A stretch of DNA of 64,000 bases from Allokutzneria sp. NRRL B-24872. GTDB taxonomy: Bacteria > Actinomycetota > Actinomycetes > Mycobacteriales > Pseudonocardiaceae. The notes beneath the pieces are model-generated. The model searched no databases, was not told the DNA's origin, and was given only the letters and a program-made list of their open reading frames with translations. Position 1 is the stretch's first letter, and each line of letters opens with the position of its first letter. The position numbers and the translations under genes are program-made. Positions 58,266 through 64,000 of the stretch are shown here, one piece after another. The stretch is from assembly GCF_002155965.1 (NCBI RefSeq), contig NZ_MUMH01000039.1, positions 32,857-96,856 on the forward strand, read 5' to 3'.

Positions 58266-59508
58266 ACCGCTGCGTCGCGGGGTAGCGGTCCCACCCGGGA
58301 TTTCCGTTCTCCGCGAAGCGAATCCACGTGTTGTGCATGTGCTTCGTCAGTTCCTGCGGGGGCTCCGTCGGTCCGAGAAGTGCTTTCGGGCCACGGAGTC
58401 CCGGCAGGTGCGCGGTGTCGAAGACGAAGGGGAGTTCGACCGCGTGCGCGGCTCCGAGCTTCCCGTCGAACGCCTGTGACCGCCACGCGAACTCGTAGTG
58501 GTGAGCTCTTCTCGCCTTGACGAAGGCTCTGGTGCCCTTGGCGAAGAGTCCTTCGGTCAGTTCGTGTGGATCTCGCGTTCCGTTGTAGGGAACGACGTAG
58601 AGGTTGCCCTCGTCGGTGTTCGTGCCCAGCATCCAGTCCACAGTGGAACTCAGGTTCGCTGGCTGGTCGGGAAGCGTCTCCGTCCCGGCGACGAGGCTGA
58701 ATGGCAGCATTCCGTGCAACGGGTCCTCCTCGCCCGTCGCGGTGAGGTCGACACCGACCGGGACGGCTGCGAGGAGTTCTTCGTCGGAGGCTTCCTCCGG
58801 GTTGTCGTGCTTGAACGCCTTCGTGATGAGGTCGGCCTGCGCGGTGCTGAACGCTCCGCTCGGGTTGCCGCTCTGCGAGATCGCGCGGCGGAACAGTCCA
58901 CTGCGGTCAGTCGCCGCCGCCGCGCTGACGATGGTCGCCCCGGCCGACTCGCCGAAGAGCGTGACGTTGTCGGGATCTCCGCCGAACTCCGCGATGTTCT
59001 CCTGCACCCACTCCAACGCGGCGAGCACGTCGAGGAGTCCTCGGTTGTCCGGAGCGCCGGGCAGCCGTAGCCACCCGGGCGCGCCGAGGCGGTAGTTCAG
59101 CGACACGAACACCACGCCGTCACGTGCGAACGCAGTCCCATTTAGTACTGGAGCGCGGCTCGATCCGGACACGAAACCACCGCCGTGCACGAAGACCATG
59201 ACCGGCAGCCCGGCGGTCGCGGTGCTCGGCGTGCGGACCGTGACCGTGAGGTAGTCGTCGCCGCGCACCCACCCCGGGCCGACGAGCGGCCTCATGTCCA
59301 GCTCGCCGAAGAAGCTCCGGTCCGGCGCGGGCACGGTCGGTCCGGGCTGAGTTCCATCACGAACGCCGTCCCACTTTTGTGCACGGATCGGTGCCCTGAA
59401 CCTTGCGGAGCCGGTGGTGTTCGCCGCGTACGGAATCGCGTGGAAGACCGTGTGGTCGTTCAGTGCGGCACCGCGGACTCGGCCGAAGGTCGTGCGAACT
59501 GTGCTCAC
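58222..59508 (-). CDS. Type B carboxylesterase
   Basis: From GTG 59508 the product is 428 residues, shorter than the 480-520 usual for this family. It has the oxyanion hole VHGGGFVSGS (108-117) and nucleophile S188 in FGESAGAT. A catalytic acid and histidine should lie in the C-terminal half (TDEGN, and HMHNTW). No signal peptide is seen. Its GTG overlaps the stop of the MBL gene. It is the third gene of the SRPBCC-MBL-esterase operon. Confidence 0.9.
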   Translation of the reverse strand: MSTVRTTFGRVRGAALNDHTVFHAIPYAANTTGSARFRAPIRAQKWDGVRDGTQPGPTVPAPDRSFFGELDMRPLVGPGWVRGDDYLTVTVRTPSTATAGLPVMVFVHGGGFVSGSSRAPVLNGTAFARDGVVFVSLNYRLGAPGWLRLPGAPDNRGLLDVLAALEWVQENIAEFGGDPDNVTLFGESAGATIVSAAAATDRSGLFRRAISQSGNPSGAFSTAQADLITKAFKHDNPEEASDEELLAAVPVGVDLTATGEEDPLHGMLPFSLVAGTETLPDQPANLSSTVDWMLGTNTDEGNLYVVPYNGTRDPHELTEGLFAKGTRAFVKARRAHHYEFAWRSQAFDGKLGAAHAVELPFVFDTAHLPGLRGPKALLGPTEPPQELTKHMHNTWIRFAENGNPGWDRYPATQRFSGGYDPDPAPGEA

Positions 59509-60362
59509 GGGGACACCGGCCCAAATGGTGCCCAGTCCTTGATCGCGAACTTGCTGCCGTCGCGACGGACCTCGGCGGCGCCGTGGCCGGGCAGATGCGC
59601 GGGCAGGACCAGGGAGTTCGTGTCCGCCGCCCATTCCAGGACGCTGCGCCTGCTCGCACGAGCCCGCGCGGGGTCCTCGCAGAAGCAGCTGTTGAAGTCC
59701 GGCTCGATGAGCTGAACCGCCGTGTGCAGGAGGTCCCCGACGAACACCGCGTGGTCACCGCCGGACTCCAAGCGCAGCACGGAGGAACCGGGGGTGTGCC
59801 CGGCCGCGAGGTCCAACCGCAGGTTCTCGTCGAGCACCAGCGAGTCATCCCAGAGCTGCACCAGTCCCGCCTCGTGCACCGGCCGGACGCTGTCCTCGAA
59901 GAGCGCGTTGCCGTGGAAGTGCGTGAAATCCCGTTGCGGCACAAGATAAGTGGCGTTCGGGAAGGTCGGGACCCAGTCGTCACCGTCGAGCCGCGTGTTC
60001 CACCCGACGTGGTCCGCGTGGATGTGCGTGTTGATCACCACGTCCACGTCCTCCGGCGCTACCCCGGCCGCGGCGAGGTTGGCCAGGAACGGCGTGTCGA
60101 GGTGGTGGAACATCGGCATGTCCGGGCGCTCCTTGTGGTTGCCGACGCCGGTGTCGACCAGGATCGTCCGCCCGCCGCTGCGCAGCAGCCACGTTTGCAG
60201 GGCGCAGTGCACCATGTCGGTCTCCGCGATCCAGTGGTCCGGTGCGAATCCGGTCCAGTGTCCCGGTTCGCTGTCCGGCACGAACTCGCTCGGCGGCATG
60301 ATCGGCCCGTGCCACTCCAGCACGCGGGTGACGCTGACCTCGCCGAAGTTCATCGTGTGCAT
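59505..60362 (-). CDS. MBL-fold hydrolase
   Basis: The 285-residue product has THIHADHVGW with zinc ligands H113, H115, D117 and H118. Others are AAGHTPGSS and VFVGDLLH. It resembles AttM/lactonase-like and MBL quorum-quenching enzymes, although that is not proven. Start ATG 60362 overlaps the upstream SRPBCC stop by 13 nt; ATG 60353 is an alternative. It is coupled to the esterase. Confidence 0.9.
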   Translation of the reverse strand: MHTMNFGEVSVTRVLEWHGPIMPPSEFVPDSEPGHWTGFAPDHWIAETDMVHCALQTWLLRSGGRTILVDTGVGNHKERPDMPMFHHLDTPFLANLAAAGVAPEDVDVVINTHIHADHVGWNTRLDGDDWVPTFPNATYLVPQRDFTHFHGNALFEDSVRPVHEAGLVQLWDDSLVLDENLRLDLAAGHTPGSSVLRLESGGDHAVFVGDLLHTAVQLIEPDFNSCFCEDPARARASRRSVLEWAADTNSLVLPAHLPGHGAAEVRRDGSKFAIKDWAPFGPVSP

Positions 60363-60784
60363 GCCTGCGCCTCCGCGATCGCGATCAGGGTGTCCTCGAT
60401 GCCCCGCGCGGTGAAGCGGCGGAGGTCGTCCAGCCGCCCCGCGAACTCGGGGAGCACCTTCAGCAACTGCCAGTCGACGGTGACGACCGTGTTGGCGTGG
60501 AAGGAGTAGGTCCAGCGCACGACGCCGTCGCCGACCTCCCACGAGAACTCCTTGCCGGGCTCGGCCGTGAGCACCCGCGAGGTCGACTCCCAGACGCGGT
60601 CGCCGGCCTTGTTGACGCCGGTGAACACCGCTCCCGCGCGAGGTCCGTCGCCGTCCGTGTAGGCGACCTTGACGACGTTCGGGCTCCACTCGGCCATGCG
60701 GGAGACATTCGCGATGAGGTCGTAGGCGCGGTCCGGGCTCGTGGCCATCCAGGCGCGGCGCCGGATCGGTGGTGGTAGCTCCAT
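60350..60784 (-). CDS. SRPBCC-family (START-like) protein
   Basis: The 144-residue protein has the SRPBCC start ATSPDRAYDLIANVSRMAEWSP and a VFTGVNKAGDRVWE strand, forming a deep hydrophobic pocket. Members are cyclases, aromatases and ligand-binding proteins. ATG 60784 is preferred over GTG 60793. It leads the operon with the MBL hydrolase and esterase, which may act on one lactone or ester. Confidence 0.85.
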   Translation of the reverse strand: MELPPPIRRRAWMATSPDRAYDLIANVSRMAEWSPNVVKVAYTDGDGPRAGAVFTGVNKAGDRVWESTSRVLTAEPGKEFSWEVGDGVVRWTYSFHANTVVTVDWQLLKVLPEFAGRLDDLRRFTARGIEDTLIAIAEAQACTR

Positions 60785-60853
60785 GCCGATCACTGTCGTG
60801 CGTTTACGCAGGTGGGGGTATCAGTCACGTGACTGCACCGTCCCGCGTTCGCT

Positions 60854-60872
60854 ATATTCAGAATATGCTGAA
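60854..60872. promoter_or_regulatory. Palindromes overlapping the hydrolase start
   Basis: ATATTC-A-GAATAT (60854-60866) is a 13-bp palindrome, and TTCAG/CTGAA (60857-60861, 60868-60872) overlaps it. It lies directly at the proposed start codon of the gene at 60865 and is AT-rich, so it could be an operator or a -10 box. Confidence 0.5.
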
Positions 60873-61662
60873 CATGGTGATGCGCAGAGGGGGCGGGGAG
60901 CTGCGGTACGCCGACCTCGCCGGGTCGCGGTGCCCCGTCGTCCTCACGCACGGCGCCGGTATGGATCACCGGATGTTCGAGGCGCAGGCACGCGCCCTGC
61001 ACGAGGCAGGGCACCGGGTGGTCGTCTGGGACCAGGCCGGGCACGGCGGGTCGAGCCTCGCGCCGGGCGAGCGGTTCACCTCGGCCTCGACGCTGGACGA
61101 CCTGCTCGCGCTGCTCGACCACCTCGAGCTCGATCGCCCGGTCCTGGTCGGGCACTCGCTCGGCGGGAACCTCTCCCAGGCGCTCGTTCGCCGTCACCCG
61201 TCGCGGGTCTCCGGCCTCATCGCAGTGGATTCCACATGGAACTCCGGCCCATTGACGGCCCTGGACCGGTGGCTGCTGAAGCTCGCCGCACCGTCGCTGG
61301 CGCTCATCCCCGCTTCGCGGCTGCCGGGTGTGATGGCTCGCGCCTCGGCTGTCACGCCGGAGGGTGTCGCCGAGGCCGAAGCGACGTTCGCGCGCATGCC
61401 CAAGCACGTTTTCCTCGACGTCTGGCGGGCCACAGTGTCCTTTGTGGACCCCGACCCGGGTTACCGCACGCCCGTCCCGCTCGGCCTCGTCCGCGGTGCC
61501 CGCGACCGCACCGGCAACATTGCTTCCGCCATGCCCCGCTGGGCGCGGGCTGAGGGCGTGACCGAGCACGTCATCCCCGGCGCTGGGCACGTGGTCACCC
61601 TGGACGCGCCGGAGGCGACGACCAAGGCCCTCATGGAAATCATCAGCATCTGGTCTTCTTGA
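60865..61662 (+). CDS. Alpha/beta hydrolase
   Basis: The 265-residue product has THGAGMDHRMF for the oxyanion hole and nucleophile GHSLGGNLS. The histidine is in PGAGHVVTLDAP. It is a serine hydrolase of unknown substrate. ATG 60865 and ATG 60874 both lie close to a palindrome, with no ribosome-binding site, so a leaderless transcript is likely. The 3' end overlaps the broken MFS gene by 20 nt. Confidence 0.85.
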   Translation: MLNMVMRRGGGELRYADLAGSRCPVVLTHGAGMDHRMFEAQARALHEAGHRVVVWDQAGHGGSSLAPGERFTSASTLDDLLALLDHLELDRPVLVGHSLGGNLSQALVRRHPSRVSGLIAVDSTWNSGPLTALDRWLLKLAAPSLALIPASRLPGVMARASAVTPEGVAEAEATFARMPKHVFLDVWRATVSFVDPDPGYRTPVPLGLVRGARDRTGNIASAMPRWARAEGVTEHVIPGAGHVVTLDAPEATTKALMEIISIWSS

Positions 61663-62956
61663 GCGAGAAGAGCAGCACGGTCACCGCCACCGTGCTGATG
61701 CCTGCGGTGAGCAGCGCGTGCGGCAACCCGTCGATCAGCTTCGGTCCAGTGGTCGCGATCAGTCCCAGCAGCGCGACCCCGATCGCGGTCCCCGTCTGCC
61801 TCGTCGCGTTGACCGTCGCCGACGCGATCCCCGACTGCCGTGGTGGCACCAGGCCCACCGCGAGGGCGTTGCAGGGGACCCCTGAGGTGCTGACGCCGAG
61901 CCCGAGTCCCGCGAAAGTACTGCCACCCGAGGATAAGCCGACTCAGCGTCCACTGTGGACAATCCGATCAGGCTCGCCGCGATCAATGCCTGCCCGAGCA
62001 GCAGCGGTGGCTTCGCGCCGAGGCGTTGCACCACGCGCCCTGCGATGGTGGAGCCGACCGTGGCGCCCAGGACGTACGGCAGCAGCTGCAATCCCGCCTC
62101 GGTCGGGCTCGCGCCGCGTGTGCTCTGGAGGAAGGCCGAGAGCAGGAAGAAGCTGCCGAAGGCCGCGAAGCCCGTCGTGAACGAGGCCAGGTTGACCAGC
62201 CCGAACCCGCGCTCGCCGAGCAGCCTGATCGGGAACATCGGCTTCGCCTGCCGCAGTTCCACCACGATGAACAACGCGAACGTCACCGCCGCGACTCCGA
62301 GCGCGACCGCTGACACTTCGATCAACGCGTAGGCCAGCGAGCTGATCCACGCGATCGCGAGCACTTGGCCGAGCGGGTCGGGCGAGGAGCCGTCCGGGTC
62401 CGCCGACTCCGTCAGGAACCGTGCTCCCAGCGCCAATGCGAGCCCACCCAACGGCAGGTTGATCAGGAAGACGCTGCGCCACCCGAAGAGGTCCGTCAAC
62501 GGCCCGCCCAGCACCGGCCCCAACAGGAACGCCAGGCTGATCACCGTGCTCCACGTGCCGATCACCCTCGCCCGCGCGCCCGGTTCCCGGGAATGCGTGC
62601 ACGATCAGCGACAGCGCCCCCGGCGCCAGCACCGACGCTCCCACCCCCTGCGCCGCTCTCGCCGCGATCAGCCACGCCGCGCTCGGTGCCACCGCGCAGG
62701 CCACCGAGGCCCCCGTGAACACCGCCAGGCCGATCAGGAACACCCGCTTGCGCCCCCACCGATCAGCCAGCGCTCCGCAGGACAACATCGTCGAGGCCAG
62801 CGCGACCGTGTACGCGTCGATCACCCACTGCGCCCCCGCGAAGGTCGCACTCAGGTCCTCGGTGATCGCCGTCTGCGCGATGACCACGACGCTGACGTCC
62901 AGGAGTGCCATGAAGGTCGCCAGGTACAGCGACGCCAGTGCCCAGATCTGTTTCAC
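61643..62956 (-). pseudogene. MFS transporter (EmrB/DHA2-like) with two frameshifts
   Basis: The protein is spread over three segments. The N-terminal part (LASLYLATFMALLDVSVVVIA, RWGRKRVFLIGL) runs to about 62590. The middle (GTWSTVISLAFLLGPVLGG) is one frame over. The C-terminal part (VPPRQSGIASATVNATRQTG) returns to the first frame. A likely extra G in CCCGGG at 62586-62591 and a lost base at about 61911-61925 explain it. The intact exporter would use proton flow to expel drugs. Sequencing error is possible. The GTG at 62956 is inferred from promoter spacing. Confidence 0.75.
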
Positions 62957-62972
62957 GGGGGCACTTTGCGTC

Positions 62973-62988
62973 CTCAAGTCGACTTGAG
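62973..62988. promoter_or_regulatory. MerR/SoxR-like operator
   Basis: CTCAAGTCGACTTGAG is a perfect 16-bp palindrome, close to the SoxR box form (CCTCAAGTTAACTTGAGG). On the minus strand TTGCGC and CAAAGT lie 19 nt apart across it, the stretched spacing of MerR-controlled promoters. The GTG of the MFS gene follows the -10 by 6 nt. Confidence 0.7.
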
Positions 62989-63008
62989 CGCAAGCCCGGT
63001 TCGCGGTG

Positions 63009-64000
63009 TTAGAAGGGAGCCGGTTCCGCGATCGGATCCAGTTCCGTTTCGTGCACCCGCCCGCTGGGTGTGATCCACACGTGGCTGCCGTCGTCCCGGT
63101 TTTCGCATCGCCAGTTAGAGTGGGTCTTCATGTTGTGGTGATGGCGGCACTTCGGCCGCAAGTTCCGGATCGTGGTGTTCGTGCCGTCGTAGGGGCGGCA
63201 ATGATCAACGTCGCAGCGCTGTGCGGGTTGTTGGCATCCGATCGCGGTGCAGCGCGGGTAGCGGGCGTTGATGAGTTCGCGTTGTTTCGCGGTGGGTCGG
63301 TAGGTGCTGCTGACTTCTTCTGCCATGCCGGTGGCGGGGTCGGTGAGGATGCGTTTCCAGATGCCGCCTGCTGCGATGTCTTGGGCGACGTGGGTGGGGA
63401 TGGGTCCGTATCCGGCGAGCATGCCGGGGTCGTCGGTCAAGCCGATCAGTGCGGTCATGGGCATCGTGAGGTAGACCATCGTCTGGCCCTGCGGTGCGGG
63501 AGTGTCCAGTCCTAGCAACAGATCCCGCGCGACGTCGGCGCGCTTCTGGTCCAACGTTCGGTCGTCTTTGGGAAGACTGCGAGCGATCCGGTCGATGTGG
63601 TCGAAGGCCATCGCGGTGTCGTGGGCAGTGAAGGCTAGGCGAAGTTCGGCCATGCCGTCATCGAGGTTGGTCTTCCACACCAACCGCTCTTTGCGCTTCT
63701 CCTCGTGACGGCGCTCAGCTGCCTTGGGGTCGAGTTTGTGGATCAACGTCTGGGCGCGGCGCCGGACTGAGGTGTGGGTGCGAGTCGGGGCGTAGGCGAG
63801 GAGATCTGCTTCGGCGATCGAAGCCTGGGGCTCCTTCAAGATCTGCAGCTGGTCGACGATGAGGCGGGCTTTGCCCTCATCAATCGACCCCGCCGACAAC
63901 GCCGCCAACACTCGGGGGCGTTCGGTCAGCTCCAGGGAGTTGGAGAGGATGTGGTCGGCGCCACGACGGGAGATGTGCAAGGCGCAGGCGACCTCATTCT
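63009..64000 (-). CDS. DUF222/HNH endonuclease-domain protein, copy 2 (5' end outside window)
   Basis: This gene reads leftward from beyond the right edge. About 330 residues are visible from NEVACALHISRRGADHIL on; roughly the first 43 are missing, judging by copy 1. It keeps the HNH core DVDHCRP and KCRHHHNMKTH. It differs from copy 1 at about 16 residues and ends in the same PAPF sequence with TAA instead of TAG. The sequences diverge right after the stop. It faces the broken MFS gene's promoter. Confidence 0.93.
   Translation of the reverse strand, partial: NEVACALHISRRGADHILSNSLELTERPRVLAALSAGSIDEGKARLIVDQLQILKEPQASIAEADLLAYAPTRTHTSVRRRAQTLIHKLDPKAAERRHEEKRKERLVWKTNLDDGMAELRLAFTAHDTAMAFDHIDRIARSLPKDDRTLDQKRADVARDLLLGLDTPAPQGQTMVYLTMPMTALIGLTDDPGMLAGYGPIPTHVAQDIAAGGIWKRILTDPATGMAEEVSSTYRPTAKQRELINARYPRCTAIGCQQPAQRCDVDHCRPYDGTNTTIRNLRPKCRHHHNMKTHSNWRCENRDDGSHVWITPSGRVHETELDPIAEPAPF

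Overview
This is a GC-rich chromosomal window from a filamentous actinomycete, most like the Pseudonocardiaceae. The grounds are many GTG starts, strong GC bias at third codon positions, a two-domain geosmin synthase, an NRPS locus, PIG-L, F420/PPOX-type and ECF41-type genes, and secreted beta-1,3-glucanases. I saw no rRNA or tRNA gene, CRISPR array or phage module. Every assignment comes from reading translated motifs by eye; no database was searched.

Layout. 1-3.1 kb: the 5' end of an NRPS gene (A-T loading module, running off the left edge), preceded by a serine hydrolase resembling stand-alone PBP-type peptide cyclases. 4.06-8.9 kb: a three-gene Hsp70 module (TPR/zinc-ribbon/membrane protein, GrpE-like mini-protein, Hsp70). 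9.2-10.97 kb: a DUF222/HNH endonuclease gene followed by a UbiA-type prenyltransferase wreck. 11-16.6 kb: OsmC protein divergent from an SDR-VOC-hydrolase operon across a clean palindrome, then a GH16 glucanase and a secreted tripeptidyl-aminopeptidase-like hydrolase. 16.7-22.5 kb (minus strand): glutaminase, glmS, a small protein, a PIG-L deacetylase and a STAND-type regulator. 22.6-28.6 kb: a secreted protein, an acyl-CoA dehydrogenase, a SnoaL-like protein and geosmin synthase. 28.6-33 kb: surE, pfkB-type kinase, alkB, a PPOX protein and small genes. 33-36.9 kb: GH81 glucanase behind a LacI-type palindrome, and a questin-oxidase-like protein. 37.1-49.8 kb: a flavin monooxygenase facing a GntR/TetR-fusion regulator, hydrolases, a large LuxR regulator, a glycosyltransferase and small stress and membrane genes. 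49.8-54.8 kb: a hemerythrin protein and a molybdenum hydroxylase operon (FeS, FAD, Mo subunits and XdhC) facing a TetR regulator. 55.5-63 kb: a DUF1203 protein, an EamA transporter, an ECF41 sigma factor with its carboxymuconolactone decarboxylase partner, an esterase/MBL/SRPBCC operon, a hydrolase, and a twice-frameshifted MFS gene behind a MerR/SoxR-like palindrome. 63-64 kb: a second, inverted, nearly identical HNH gene, cut by the right edge.

Themes. Two beta-1,3-glucanases (GH16, GH81) and a secreted peptidase suggest use of fungal or plant glucan and protein. Control signals are unusually readable: palindromes sit in several divergent promoters, and a sequence matching the ECF41 promoter lies just before the sigma gene. 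Three arrays of a roughly 30-nt repeat occupy gene junctions, two of them convergent. A word of the form GTCC-N5-GGAC recurs through the window, inside genes too, where it forces codons that are otherwise rare here. The near-identical inverted HNH genes, each beside a broken gene, look like the window's mobile or recombinogenic component.
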